DNA from: an uncultured Bacteroidales bacterium
Lineage (GTDB): Bacteria > Bacteroidota > Bacteroidia > Bacteroidales > ML635J-15
Direction of reading: 5' to 3'
Assembly (NCBI GenBank): GCA_905234755.1
Contig: CAJOIT010000009.1
Coordinates: 94,023 to 158,022, forward strand
Length of the DNA: 64,000 nt
Below are positions 9,665 through 18,517 of this stretch, in pieces (the stretch's first letter is position 1; each line of letters begins with the position of its first letter). The notes under the pieces are model-generated. The model ran no database searches. It saw only the letters and a list, made by a program, of their open reading frames with translations, and had not been told where the DNA came from. The position numbers were made by a program, and so were the translations under genes.

Positions 9665-10859
9665 AATATTATTCTTGGCATCCGTAATGCTTGCGCTTGC
9701 ATTTGGTTCATTCGCACAGACCAAGGCTGACCTCGAAAAGAAGAAGAAAAAGACAATAAACGAAATCAACTATACAAACAAGTTGCTTGAGGAAACTCGC
9801 AAGAACCAAAAGGAGTCGGAAAACAACCTCGCTCTGCTTGGAAGTCAGATTTCATCGCGAAAGGAACTTATTTCCAACATAAACATGGAAATTAAACTTG
9901 TATCAGAAAAAATCAAGGAAACCGAATCAATAATAACTATGATGACCGAGGACTTGGAAAATCTGAAATCATCGTATGCGAGGATGCTGCAAGTTGCTTG
10001 GAAAAACCAAAATAAGAACAACGAAATAATGTTCCTGCTGTCGTCTAAGGATTTCAACCAGTCGTACCTGCGACTGAAATACATGCAGCAGATGGCAGAC
10101 TACCGCAAGCGACAACTCATCGCCATAAACGCAGTAAAGGCATTCCTCGAAAGACAGAAAGAAAAACTTGTTGCCCAAAAGGCCGAACATCAGAAACTTC
10201 TTGACGAGGAAAAAGTTGAGCAACGGAATCTTGAGAATGCTAAAAAACAGCAGGAAAACACGCTTGCAAAACTCAAGGGCAAGGAAGCCGACCTTAAGAA
10301 ACAACTTGCCGAAAAGAACAAACAGAAACAACAATTGCAGGAAGCAATCGAAAAGTTAATTGCCGAGGAAGTGAAGAAGTCATCCGCATCGAAGGGCAAG
10401 GCAAACACTGGAAAATATGAACTTACGCCCGAAGAAAAGATTGTCAGCGACAACTTTGGAAGCAATGTTGGCAAGTTGCCGTGGCCTGTACAGCGCGGTG
10501 TTATTGTGTCAAGGTTTGGAAAACAGCCACACCCCGTTATTGCAAATGTAGAAATAGACAATAAAGGCATCGACATTTCCACCACTACCGGTTCCGATGC
10601 TCGTGCCGTATTCGATGGTGAAGTTAGAAAAGTATTCTCAATTCCTGGCACACAAAACGCAGTGATAATCAGGCATGGCGAATACCTAAGCGTATATACG
10701 CACCTCGACAAGGTATATGTTTCGGCAGGCGACAAGGTAAAGGCAAAACAAGCCATCGGAAAGATTTACACGGACGATGCTGAAAACAAAACCATCCTAC
10801 ACTTGGAAATATGGAAAGGCAGTGCTACTCTGAATCCTGCCAACTGGCTAGCAAAATAA
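9648..10859 (+). CDS. EnvC-like murein hydrolase activator (degenerate LytM/M23)
   Basis: I choose the ATG at 9648; a TTG at 9639 in the same frame is possible. Residues 1-23 form a signal peptide ending in SFAQ. A long coiled coil rich in Lys/Glu runs to about residue 250, then a LytM/M23 domain covers about 275-400. In active M23 peptidases the zinc ligands are HxxxD and HxH. Here the first His is replaced (N305-K-G-I-D309), and the last motif reads H385-L-E387 instead of HxH. EnvC-type proteins lose zinc ligands in this way and activate amidases during cell separation, so an activator role is more likely than hydrolysis. It ends the operon at a bidirectional terminator. Confidence 0.88.
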   Translation: MKRIVRILFLASVMLALAFGSFAQTKADLEKKKKKTINEINYTNKLLEETRKNQKESENNLALLGSQISSRKELISNINMEIKLVSEKIKETESIITMMTEDLENLKSSYARMLQVAWKNQNKNNEIMFLLSSKDFNQSYLRLKYMQQMADYRKRQLIAINAVKAFLERQKEKLVAQKAEHQKLLDEEKVEQRNLENAKKQQENTLAKLKGKEADLKKQLAEKNKQKQQLQEAIEKLIAEEVKKSSASKGKANTGKYELTPEEKIVSDNFGSNVGKLPWPVQRGVIVSRFGKQPHPVIANVEIDNKGIDISTTTGSDARAVFDGEVRKVFSIPGTQNAVIIRHGEYLSVYTHLDKVYVSAGDKVKAKQAIGKIYTDDAENKTILHLEIWKGSATLNPANWLAK

Positions 10860-10882
10860 AAAAAACATATCAATAAATGAAA

Positions 10883-10913
10883 ATAAGCGGGAATGAGTGC
10901 CATTCCCGCTTAT
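10883..10913. terminator. bidirectional terminator between EnvC-like gene and hdrA
   Basis: AAGCGGGAATG and CATTCCCGCTT form an 11-bp stem with a 5-base loop, with A and T rich flanks on both sides. It sits between two convergent genes. Confidence 0.8.
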
Positions 10914-10935
10914 TTCGTTATGCCTAAAGACAAAT

Positions 10936-11943
10936 TTACCTTAAATACTCAGAAATCAAGCATGCTGCCGACCTTGCATCATTAATGACATCGTTGATTG
11001 TCATCGGTCGCTTGCACGAACCTGCAACAAACAATCCCTTTTCGGATGTTTCGTTGTCGCATAGGTGCGGAGTTGCGGTCTTAATGAAACCATACTCACC
11101 CTCTATTCCGCACTTGCAACCAAGCGACTTCGTTCCCGCAGATGCTTCCATACCAACCATCAGCACAAGCAAGTCGGTTGTCATCTTCAGCGGCACACCA
11201 AGCAAAGTATCTTCAGCCTTTATCTGTATCTTGCGGTCGAAAGTGGATGATGCCTCGGAAATTCTTCCTCGCACATAGCGGATGTCGTACTTTTCCTGCG
11301 ATTCGCGGTAAAGTTCCTCGAAATGCTGTCCCCACATACGCAAGTCCATATAGAAAATGTAGATTTCTGCATCTGGAAGCATCTTGCGCACCTCTATTGC
11401 CTGCTTTACTGCCGTTACACAGCAAACCTTGGAGCAATAACGGTTGCCAGACTTTTCATCGCGTGAACCAACGCACTGCAGGAAAACGACGCGCTTTGGC
11501 GATTCGTTTATGGAGTTAACAATCTGGTTGTACTTTATCATCCTTTCCATATCGATGGAAGTAACCACGCCCTTGTAAATGCCGTAGCCAAGCTCTTCCT
11601 TGCGCGTAGCGTCAAAGGTCTGGTAACCAGTAGTAATAAGCACAGCATCAACAAAATAGTTCTTTCCCGACTTGTCAACAATCTTCCATTCCGAATCGTT
11701 ACGCACAATGTCAACAACCTCGGTGTTAAGCATCAACTTGATATTCTCATTTATAAGTTTCGAATTCAAACTGTCGGCAATATCGGTAGCACTTGAAAAA
11801 TCGGGGAACAGATATGCTTTGTCGAGTATGTTGGATAATGCTGTCGATGACTTTTCGAACAACAGCACCTCATGGCTTCTTGCAAGCATCGATGCACTTT
11901 CAATACCGGCAGGTCCGGCTCCTATTATAGCAATCTTACTCAT
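10936..11943 (-). CDS. hdrA: HdrA-like FAD/iron-sulfur protein
   Basis: A 335-residue flavoprotein related to heterodisulfide reductase subunit A. The FAD-binding GAGPAGIESA is at residues 8-17. The HdrA hallmark 'QCVGSRD ... YCSKVCC' lies in the middle and supplies iron-sulfur ligands. A second nucleotide-binding segment and the 'GLFVAGSCKRPMTINDVI' FAD motif follow. It is about half the length of methanogen HdrA and lacks the extra ferredoxin domains. It is the last gene of a five-gene operon, 15 bases after hdrB. In such operons HdrA passes electrons between flavin and the HdrB/C subunits. The physiological partners here are not known. Confidence 0.85.
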   Translation of the reverse strand: MSKIAIIGAGPAGIESASMLARSHEVLLFEKSSTALSNILDKAYLFPDFSSATDIADSLNSKLINENIKLMLNTEVVDIVRNDSEWKIVDKSGKNYFVDAVLITTGYQTFDATRKEELGYGIYKGVVTSIDMERMIKYNQIVNSINESPKRVVFLQCVGSRDEKSGNRYCSKVCCVTAVKQAIEVRKMLPDAEIYIFYMDLRMWGQHFEELYRESQEKYDIRYVRGRISEASSTFDRKIQIKAEDTLLGVPLKMTTDLLVLMVGMEASAGTKSLGCKCGIEGEYGFIKTATPHLCDNETSEKGLFVAGSCKRPMTINDVINDARSAACLISEYLR

Positions 11944-11958
11944 ATCTAATATTTTACA

Positions 11959-13026
11959 TTACACTTTTAAATTCATTGGTTTTTCGGGCGAAGGAAGGAT
12001 TTCTCCATTTGCACCGCGATATTTTTCGTTTGGCTTGTACGGAATGCCTATCTTGTCGAGCAGATTTTCAACCTGCACCTGATGCAACTGCATTCCAAGT
12101 TTCCACGGGTCGTAGCCGAGCAACATTCCAGCCATTTCCTCGTAGGTTAGCACCGGAATACCATATCCGTCCTTGTCGTAAGTCTTGTTCTCCATCTCGG
12201 CTATAGTATATTGCCATTTGTCCATAAACATCGAGCAACCTGGGCAGTTTGTCACAATGAAATCAGGTTCAAACGGTTCCATTGATTCGAACTTTTTCTT
12301 GGTGTTTGCCACCGAATAACCTCGGTTTTCCTGCAACAGATAGTGACGGAACCCGAATCCGCAGCAATGACGGCGTTCAGGGTAGTCAACGACTTCACCA
12401 CCCCATGCCTCTATCATTCCTGCGAGAACATACGGGAATTCGGCCTTTCCAATACCTTTTTCGGGGAAAATCTTGGCATAATGGCAACCAATATGCTCCA
12501 CAACGCGCAACGGTTTGCCTGTGAAACGGTTCACAAGCTGATATTTCATCTTCTCCTTCAGCTCGAAGCGATACTTATAAATAATATCCGAAGGATGAGC
12601 AATATTTTTAGGAGCCTCAAAATCGCGACCAGTTGCTTCCTTCAAGTACTTGCGAGTCTTTTCGAGCATTTCGGGATGTTCCTTCCACATTTCCACCATT
12701 TCGGTGAAGATTCCGAACGAAGTCACGCACGACGGCACATAGTTCTCGTAACCAGCATCGGTCATCAGCGAGAACAGACGGGCAACAACCGTCATAGTTG
12801 TTTCGAGCGGAACAATGTCGGAATGATAGCCTATGCCAGTGCAAGTGTGCTGGTTGGCCTCATCGCGGATGTCCTTGCCCAACTCTTCACGCATAATTTT
12901 CAGAAAAGCCGCCTCGGAGCCTGGGAAGAATGTCTGCCTGATACAACTGCGCTCGTAGAAGAACTTGTCATCGGCAATTTCCTTCTGGTATTCGTTCCAG
13001 TATCTTTTATTTTTTGATTCGTCCAT
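11959..13026 (-). CDS. hdrB: HdrB-like CCG-domain protein
   Basis: A 355-residue HdrB-type subunit. It carries CCG-domain cysteines: 'THTCTGIGYH' and 'PSCVTSFG' in the N-terminal half, and 'GCHYAK', 'RHCCGFGFR' and 'TNCPGCSMF' in the C-terminal half. These ligate the non-cubane clusters that cleave or form disulfides in heterodisulfide reductases. The C-terminal 40 residues beyond the CCG domain are an unusual Pro/Lys-rich extension. It lies between the membrane HdrD-like gene and hdrA, with a 70-base upstream spacer holding a short palindrome. Confidence 0.85.
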   Translation of the reverse strand: MDESKNKRYWNEYQKEIADDKFFYERSCIRQTFFPGSEAAFLKIMREELGKDIRDEANQHTCTGIGYHSDIVPLETTMTVVARLFSLMTDAGYENYVPSCVTSFGIFTEMVEMWKEHPEMLEKTRKYLKEATGRDFEAPKNIAHPSDIIYKYRFELKEKMKYQLVNRFTGKPLRVVEHIGCHYAKIFPEKGIGKAEFPYVLAGMIEAWGGEVVDYPERRHCCGFGFRHYLLQENRGYSVANTKKKFESMEPFEPDFIVTNCPGCSMFMDKWQYTIAEMENKTYDKDGYGIPVLTYEEMAGMLLGYDPWKLGMQLHQVQVENLLDKIGIPYKPNEKYRGANGEILPSPEKPMNLKV

Positions 13027-13096
13027 ATCGTTTTAATTTTTTGTCGTTGCTCGCAACGACGCTACAGACTATTAACTTTTAACTATTAACTCTTAA
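13027..13096. repeat. palindrome and ATTAACT repeats in the hdr operon
   Basis: GTCGTTGC (13042-13049) and GCAACGAC (13052-13059) form a hairpin with a 2-base loop. A tandem 'attaactttt / attaactctt' phrase follows. The hairpin could stabilise or attenuate the operon message. There is no T-run directly after it on the minus strand. Confidence 0.5.
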
Positions 13097-14872
13097 CTAA
13101 ATTATGTTTTCCGCCACAATCTCTGCAACATCCTTCACCTGCAATGTCGTCGCATGATTAAACGCCTTCTTGCACATAGGGCACGCAGTTGCAATCAAGT
13201 CAGGATTCTTATCCATAAGACTTTCCACCGCCGCATCGCGCACCTTGGTCTGCTGCTCCATTGTCAGCACTGTACTACCAAGGTTGAAACCACAGCAAAG
13301 GCTCTTTTCCTTTTCGTACTTTGCCTTCACCAAAGTAGAAACCGACTTCAAAACCTCGCGTGGCTCGTTGTAAATTCCGCATCCGCGACCAAGTTCGCAC
13401 GGATCGTGGTAAACAACCTTAAGGTCGTCCTTACGCAACTTCAACCTGCCCGACTTTATCAGCCCTGCAATGTATTCGGTGTGATGCATAACCTTGATAG
13501 GCAGGTTGTATTCCTTGGTGAACGACTGATAGCAAATCGGGCACGAGGTCACAAGCAACTTTGCCTTCGACTTTATAATCATGCTCTGGTTCTTCAATCG
13601 CAAGTCCTTTGCCTGCTTCAAGAAACCCTGCTGCAACAGCGGACGGCCACAGCAGATGGTCCTGTTCTTGTCCATATACCAGTAGTTCTGGTCAACAGCC
13701 TCGAAAATCTTTATCATCGACTCGGTAATACCGGGTGTCAAGTGCGACATACATCCGCCAAAATACAACACACGACCTACCGAGTTGAATGCCTGAATAT
13801 TATCAGCATAGCTATAGTTTCCCGACGCATCAAGAGCGCTTTCCTTTGTTCGCACCTGACGGCGGATTGTCATAAGGTCGAGCCCTACGGGACAATCGGA
13901 CGAACAACGCTGACACATAAGACATTGGTTGGCAACCTCCTCCGTGCCACGCTTGTAGCGGACATCACGCAGCAAATATACAGACTGCACACCCTGCACA
14001 CCAAGTTGCTTATCCATCGGGCAGTTGTCGATGCAGATACCGCAACGCGAGCATGCGCTCAGTTCGTACATCGTATAGCCTGTTTTCTCGTCGCCCTCAG
14101 TAACACCCATCCTGCGGAAGAAAATAAGAAATACTTCCGTGAAAATGTGCATATAACGCGAGAATGGCATCGAAACGAAGAACACAGCCAGACAGATGGA
14201 ATACATTGTCCAGAAAGCCATTTCGACATATTCATGATAAATAGGTGCAAACAAATTGCCTAAAGCCTGCGTCATAAATCCACCGTTGCCGTAATATGCA
14301 GCCGTATAACTTTCAGCCAGCAGTCGCAATGGGAAAATGAACCACAGCGAGAACTTTGCAAAGCGGTCGAACAGCACATGCTTGGTAACCCTGCGCATAC
14401 CCACAATCTTGGAGTAAACCATCTTGATTACGGCAAGCATAACGCCCGACAGCACAACAAGAAGCAAAGCGTCCATAATGTTTGCGAAGACAACACTTGT
14501 TGTAGTCGGATGCTCGTGAACGAAGAACCTATAGAATATAGCCACCCAGAAGGGTTTTGAACCATGTATGCAAACTTCGGCCTCGATTGCTCCTACCAAT
14601 ATGAGCAAGAACCATCCGAATGCAATACTGCTATGCATATATCCCAGCACAAGATTTCGTCTAAAAACCTTGCGATGGAACAGACATTCCAAAATTGCCT
14701 CCCATATTGCAGGAAGGAATTTCAACGAAAGGATGTTTTTCTTTACCTTTGAACGCTGTACCCTGTCGAAACTCATGTACCACCTTATGTACTTGAAAAC
14801 ACATATTCCAAGCAGAACAAAGGTGCCGAGAACGAACGGAAGTACAAACGGACTGAAATAATTCATCATCAT
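13097..14872 (-). CDS. membrane-bound HdrD/HmcF-like iron-sulfur protein
   Basis: A 591-residue fusion. The first 260 residues hold about six membrane helices resembling a cytochrome-b-like (NarI/DsrM/HdrE) quinone module. A ferredoxin pair follows: 'CSRCGICIDNCP' and 'CLMCQRCSSDCP'. Two CCG domains end the protein ('GGCMSHL', 'CCGRP', 'SCPIC', then 'DPCELGRGC', 'SLCCGFN', 'TACPMC'). This combines HdrE-, HdrC- and HdrD-like functions in one chain, as in QmoC and HmcF relatives, and suggests electron exchange between the menaquinone pool and the cytosolic Hdr subunits. Its ATG overlaps the stop of the upstream gene by 4 bases. The direction of electron flow is not evident. Confidence 0.85.
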   Translation of the reverse strand: MMMNYFSPFVLPFVLGTFVLLGICVFKYIRWYMSFDRVQRSKVKKNILSLKFLPAIWEAILECLFHRKVFRRNLVLGYMHSSIAFGWFLLILVGAIEAEVCIHGSKPFWVAIFYRFFVHEHPTTTSVVFANIMDALLLVVLSGVMLAVIKMVYSKIVGMRRVTKHVLFDRFAKFSLWFIFPLRLLAESYTAAYYGNGGFMTQALGNLFAPIYHEYVEMAFWTMYSICLAVFFVSMPFSRYMHIFTEVFLIFFRRMGVTEGDEKTGYTMYELSACSRCGICIDNCPMDKQLGVQGVQSVYLLRDVRYKRGTEEVANQCLMCQRCSSDCPVGLDLMTIRRQVRTKESALDASGNYSYADNIQAFNSVGRVLYFGGCMSHLTPGITESMIKIFEAVDQNYWYMDKNRTICCGRPLLQQGFLKQAKDLRLKNQSMIIKSKAKLLVTSCPICYQSFTKEYNLPIKVMHHTEYIAGLIKSGRLKLRKDDLKVVYHDPCELGRGCGIYNEPREVLKSVSTLVKAKYEKEKSLCCGFNLGSTVLTMEQQTKVRDAAVESLMDKNPDLIATACPMCKKAFNHATTLQVKDVAEIVAENII

Positions 14873-15204
14873 TTATTCTTTTTCGTTAATATTCTCCGCA
14901 TGTTTACAATCGAATTCCTAAGATTTACTTCACGCGGACATACCAATGTGCACTTTCCGCAAAGCATGCATTTATCGAGTTGTTTTGCAAGTCCTTCGTA
15001 CTGTCCTTGCATAAGCATAGTCTTTATCTTGCGGATGTTAAAATCAGAAAACTGCTGAGCCGAACATGTTGCAGTACATGCACCACAATTGATGCATACC
15101 ATGAATGTAGGAACAGCTTCGCGCAGCTCGTCGAGGCAACTAAAGTCAATCTGGTCCAAATCTATTGACCTTGTCTGCGATATTGAAAAACCGAACTTTC
15201 TCAT
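14869..15204 (-). CDS. HdrC-like ferredoxin subunit (second copy)
   Basis: A 111-residue protein with two 4Fe-4S motifs: 'CINCGACTATC' near residue 37 and 'CMLCGKCTLVCP' near residue 80. Short HdrC proteins of this type wire HdrB to HdrA or to a quinone-linked subunit. It overlaps both neighbours by 4 bases (ATGA type), so translation is coupled along the operon. It has no membrane segment. Confidence 0.85.
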   Translation of the reverse strand: MRKFGFSISQTRSIDLDQIDFSCLDELREAVPTFMVCINCGACTATCSAQQFSDFNIRKIKTMLMQGQYEGLAKQLDKCMLCGKCTLVCPREVNLRNSIVNMRRILTKKNK

Positions 15205-15806
15205 TTTTCCTCCTTCAATGTTTTCAACAAGTCCATACCGCCGGTAACCTCGAAAATCTTTCTAACCTCTTCAAGGTTTTCCTCGCGTATCTTGCGCAAT
15301 GCACCAGGACCGTCGCCATGATAATTAGCGCCAAGTTTTGGTGCTACCGCCTCTATGTTATTTACATACCACTCCCAAATTGGTCCCTGCTCCTGATGAA
15401 GTTCGGGTTTAACCTTATCGGGGTGAACGCAATATCCGATTTCGAGGATATTGTTTCCAACTGTCTCTGCCAGACGCTTCTCCTGCTCGGCAATATGCTC
15501 GTCCATATAGCCAAGCTTGATGGCCACCTGTCTGAGCACGAGTATCACCTCGGCAGGCACATTCTGGCGCGGACAGCGCGTCTTGCACGACAGGCACTGA
15601 CCGCAATACCATATCATATCGGAACGAAGCAAAGCTTCAATCTCGTTTTCGTCCTTGCGCTGCACTATGTCGCATATACGACGCGGGTCGTACTGGAAGA
15701 ACTCGGCAGCAGGGCATATTGCCGTGCATATTCCACAGTTCATGCACGCCTTGAGCGCATCTTCGAAACGAGAATCCTGCATCAGCAGGTCATATAAGTT
15801 TCCCAT
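15201..15806 (-). CDS. HdrC-like ferredoxin subunit (first copy)
   Basis: A 201-residue subunit at the head of the Hdr operon. Cluster motifs are 'CMNCGICTAICP' (about residue 21) and 'CGQCLSCKTRCPRQ' (about residue 68). The following helical region is larger than in HdrC2 and may contact the membrane subunit. The start ATG at 15806 lies 2 bases after the stop of a possible 38-codon reading frame. Two HdrC copies with a HdrD-like membrane protein but no MvhD, FlxABCD or hydrogenase gene alongside argues for a quinone-linked Hdr complex. Confidence 0.85.
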   Translation of the reverse strand: MGNLYDLLMQDSRFEDALKACMNCGICTAICPAAEFFQYDPRRICDIVQRKDENEIEALLRSDMIWYCGQCLSCKTRCPRQNVPAEVILVLRQVAIKLGYMDEHIAEQEKRLAETVGNNILEIGYCVHPDKVKPELHQEQGPIWEWYVNNIEAVAPKLGANYHGDGPGALRKIREENLEEVRKIFEVTGGMDLLKTLKEEK

Positions 15807-15808
15807 GT

Positions 15809-15925
15809 TTAATCTTTTATAACAATCTTTTCTTGTTTTTCAATATAACGATGCCATACAATATCAAAATATTCTTCCACCGACATCATTTCGCTTTCAA
15901 CATAAATTATTCCATCAGTCTCCAT
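15809..15925 (-). CDS. possible 38-residue leader peptide of the hdr operon
   Basis: An ATG at 15925, inside the end of the upstream lipoprotein gene, opens 38 codons (METDGIIYVESEMM, then VEEYFDIVWHRY, ending KIVIKD). The stop TAA lies 2 bases before the hdrC ATG. The peptide is acidic/aromatic and has no known family. Tight spacing at both ends suggests translational coupling. A chance frame of this length is also quite possible. Confidence 0.3.
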   Translation of the reverse strand: METDGIIYVESEMMSVEEYFDIVWHRYIEKQEKIVIKD

Positions 15926-16479
15926 GTGCAATTGTTCTCCTTATCGTAAAATTCGACAAGTCCCTTTTCCTTTTCAACAATCATATTAGAAAATTTGTTA
16001 TCAGTTTTAGTTTGCAATGAAAAAGTATCTCCAAGTTGCTCGTTTCCATAATCGTTCGGATTAATGTCAGCGAAAGACTTTTGTGCTATGTTCCACATAT
16101 TTCCATTTCCCATACCAATTTGAAAAAATACCGCTACTTTTTCAGTATTTTCAAGAGATTCTCTTCCAACACCCAATTCACAGTCGATTGCCATTCGGAA
16201 ATCTTCTTTTCCTTCACTTTTTAAATCAACACATAAATGACAAACGCATGCACATTTGCAATTTTGGCGAAAACTATATTTTTCAGTTTTATACTTGTTT
16301 TCAACTTTTAGTTTTATTATAGAATCATTTTCGTTCTTGAAAGTAACGATGCTGCCTTCTTCGTATGGTGCATATTTGCAGAGCCATTCGGGGAAAGCAG
16401 AGCAATGAATCTGGCACGACGGAAATACAAATGCTGAAATAATTAGCGATGCCACTATAAATGCAATATGTCTTTTCAC
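15907..16479 (-). CDS. uncharacterised Cys-rich lipoprotein
   Basis: A 190-residue protein with a lipoprotein signal peptide; the lipobox FPSC puts the acylated Cys at 22. Just after it 'CSAFPEWLC' adds two cysteines, and a cluster 'CKCACVCHLC' occurs near residue 75, which could form disulfides or bind metal. The rest is predicted beta-rich. I recognise no family. It lies upstream of the hdr operon in the same direction, but nothing ties it to electron transfer. Confidence 0.7.
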   Translation of the reverse strand: MKRHIAFIVASLIISAFVFPSCQIHCSAFPEWLCKYAPYEEGSIVTFKNENDSIIKLKVENKYKTEKYSFRQNCKCACVCHLCVDLKSEGKEDFRMAIDCELGVGRESLENTEKVAVFFQIGMGNGNMWNIAQKSFADINPNDYGNEQLGDTFSLQTKTDNKFSNMIVEKEKGLVEFYDKENNCTWRLME

Positions 16480-16528
16480 AATTTTATTAATTTTAATGTT
16501 AGTATCCTTGATTATGTTTTTATTGTAT

Positions 16529-17599
16529 TTAATCCAATTTTACCTTAAACATTCCCATAACCTTGAACAAGAACCTTGGCAAAGGTTTTTCGCGGTTGCG
16601 GGTAAGCATATTTATGTTCCATCCCAGCTTTTTCATTACTGGAATCTTGTGAGTTTCAACAAATTCTATCAAAGTTCCGTCGGGGTCTTCGATGTAGGTG
16701 AAATGTCCGCTTGCCTCGCCCATATCGAAACGCTCGTTGTTGGGACAGCTGTCAACCGTAAACGGAAATCCCTTCGATTCGCAGAACTTACGCAGTTCCT
16801 GCATGTTGGTAATATCGAAGCATAACTGGATGAATCCCGGGTCACCCCAATAGCGACCTTCGAAAATCTTTCTCGGCTGACGTTCCAATGCTACCACAAG
16901 TTCGATGCTGCTGCTACCCATAAGTTCGGCAAAAGCACCCTTTGGCTTACGCGACGACCTAAGCAATACACGACGGTACTTCTGGTTTCCGCCATTCATA
17001 AATGCAAAGTCGTCGAAAACGCCAGTCTCATCATAAACAACTGTATCGTAACCAAGCACATCGCGGTAAACCGACAATGCACGCTCGATGTCGGTAACGC
17101 CAATCATAGCACCTACCGTACCACCCGACAAACGCTTTTCATCGATGAAAACATAGTCGTCCTCAACAACTTGGAAATAGTTGTTCCACGGATCCTTAAC
17201 GATGAAAGTGTCCTTTCCTTCTGGAGTCTTGGCAACATCGCTAATTTTGTCGTACTTAGCCTTCAACTCGTCGTGATAAGCCTTTACATTACGGCTCTTA
17301 ATCTTGGCGGCAAAAATACCGAGGTCGGCGACCTGCACATCGAAGCCTATAGGTTCGGGCTTGCGCTGCGAATACTGCCAGATTTCGAATCCGCCACCAC
17401 CTTGAAGATTTATGGCAATACAAGCGTGGCGCTTCTGCGGCTTATTGCCTGTATAAGGAAGCATTCGCTCGGCAACGGTGTCGTCTTCCAAAATCTTGAC
17501 ATCCATGCCAAACATATTGATATACCACTTCCACGATTCGTGGAAATTCTCTGTTCCTACGCCAACCTGCTGTATTCCAGATATAAAGTAATTTTCCAT
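16529..17599 (-). CDS. two-domain VOC protein (HPPD-like fold)
   Basis: A 356-residue protein with two vicinal-oxygen-chelate halves (about residues 8-150 and 165-330), the layout of 4-hydroxyphenylpyruvate dioxygenase. The second half ends with 'EDPDGTLIEFVETH', which keeps the VOC glutamate. The metal-binding histidines of HPPD are not obvious: the aligned places read 'GIQQVGVG', 'GAMIGV' and 'IQLCFDI'. Classical HPPD chemistry is therefore doubtful, and an anaerobe has little use for it. It is the last gene of the alpha-oxoamine synthase, threonine-synthase-like, SDR cluster, so it may act on a lipid intermediate. That is inference from position only. Confidence 0.7.
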   Translation of the reverse strand: MENYFISGIQQVGVGTENFHESWKWYINMFGMDVKILEDDTVAERMLPYTGNKPQKRHACIAINLQGGGGFEIWQYSQRKPEPIGFDVQVADLGIFAAKIKSRNVKAYHDELKAKYDKISDVAKTPEGKDTFIVKDPWNNYFQVVEDDYVFIDEKRLSGGTVGAMIGVTDIERALSVYRDVLGYDTVVYDETGVFDDFAFMNGGNQKYRRVLLRSSRKPKGAFAELMGSSSIELVVALERQPRKIFEGRYWGDPGFIQLCFDITNMQELRKFCESKGFPFTVDSCPNNERFDMGEASGHFTYIEDPDGTLIEFVETHKIPVMKKLGWNINMLTRNREKPLPRFLFKVMGMFKVKLD

Positions 17600-17699
17600 T
17601 ATATTAATTATTCAAAAATTTGATAATTGAAAATTTGATGATTAAATTAAAGAAAATTTTCCATTATCAATTGTCCATTATTAATTGTCAATTATAATT
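17600..17699. repeat. AATTGTCAATTAT-type low-complexity spacer
   Basis: The 100 bases between SDR and VOC genes consist of degenerate 'ttgataattgaaaat / aattgtccattattaattg' repeats. A similar phrase fills 41311-41350. No gene or terminator is seen. Confidence 0.5.
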
Positions 17700-18503
17700 T
17701 TACATCGCCTTGATATTCCTTGCTATCCTTGCCGCCAGAGCGGGGAACCACCTTTTGATGTGTACCATAATCAATTCCTTGCCACCGACAAGCACTTCGC
17801 GTTTTTTCCTATAAATGGCATTAGCAATCTTGCGTGCCGCCTTCTCCGATGTTATTCCACCTGCCTGACCAGCGTCCATCTTGCCGTGCGGTGTGCCGTC
17901 CTTTTCGAGTGCATAAAGCGAAATGTTGGTCTGTACACGCCCCGGACAAACAAAAGTAACGCGAATATTGTCCTTGTAGCACTCTGCCTGAACCGTCTCG
18001 AAGAAGCCATACAGTGCGAACTTCGATGAACTATAGGCACAGCGCAACGGAAAGCCGAACTTTCCAGCAATGCTTGTCGTAACGGCAATCTGTCCGCCGC
18101 CATTGGCAATCATCTTTGGAAGAATAGCCTTCGTGATTGTTACCGGAGCAAAATAGTTGACATCCATAACCTTGTCAATCACATCCATCTGCGAATCGAC
18201 CGTATTGGAACGCTGACTGATTCCTGCATTGCAGAAGAAAATGTCGATTCTGCCGAACAACGACCATGCATGCTCCGAAACCTGCGCCAAGCTTTCCAAG
18301 TTTGACAAGTCGGCAGGCAAAACCTTTGCATCGGTAGCTCCATTAGCTAGGCATTTTTCGCGCACCTTTTCAAGTGCCAACTCGTTGCGCGATGTCAGCA
18401 CAAGGCTTGCTCCTTCCATTGCCATACGGTAGGCCGTTGCCTCGCCTATTCCCGACGAAGCACCGGTTACCCATACTATTTTGCCAGCAAAACGACGTTT
18501 CAT
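17700..18503 (-). CDS. short-chain dehydrogenase/reductase (candidate 3-ketocapnine reductase)
   Basis: A 267-residue classical SDR. The cofactor motif TGASSGIGEA is at residues 14-23 and the catalytic YSSSK follows a Ser-rich 'TTSIAG' strand, so the Ser-Tyr-Lys triad is present. A Lys-rich basic C-terminal region ('KRWFPALAARIARNIK') is typical of SDRs acting on lipid substrates at a membrane. The two genes upstream encode an alpha-oxoamine synthase and a threonine-synthase-fold enzyme. In sulfonolipid-producing Bacteroidota such an SDR reduces the 3-keto group of the condensation product. The SDR family is certain; the substrate is inference. Confidence 0.8.
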   Translation of the reverse strand: MKRRFAGKIVWVTGASSGIGEATAYRMAMEGASLVLTSRNELALEKVREKCLANGATDAKVLPADLSNLESLAQVSEHAWSLFGRIDIFFCNAGISQRSNTVDSQMDVIDKVMDVNYFAPVTITKAILPKMIANGGGQIAVTTSIAGKFGFPLRCAYSSSKFALYGFFETVQAECYKDNIRVTFVCPGRVQTNISLYALEKDGTPHGKMDAGQAGGITSEKAARKIANAIYRKKREVLVGGKELIMVHIKRWFPALAARIARNIKAM

Positions 18504-18517
18504 AAGACTACAATAGT

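Noticed and set aside
13154..14263. 369-codon plus-strand frame opposite the HdrD-like gene
   Set aside because: Lies entirely over a gene with clear iron-sulfur motifs; the product shows no domain.
16529..17599. True 4-hydroxyphenylpyruvate dioxygenase
   Set aside because: Fold matches but the metal-binding histidines are not visible and the organism appears to be an anaerobe.
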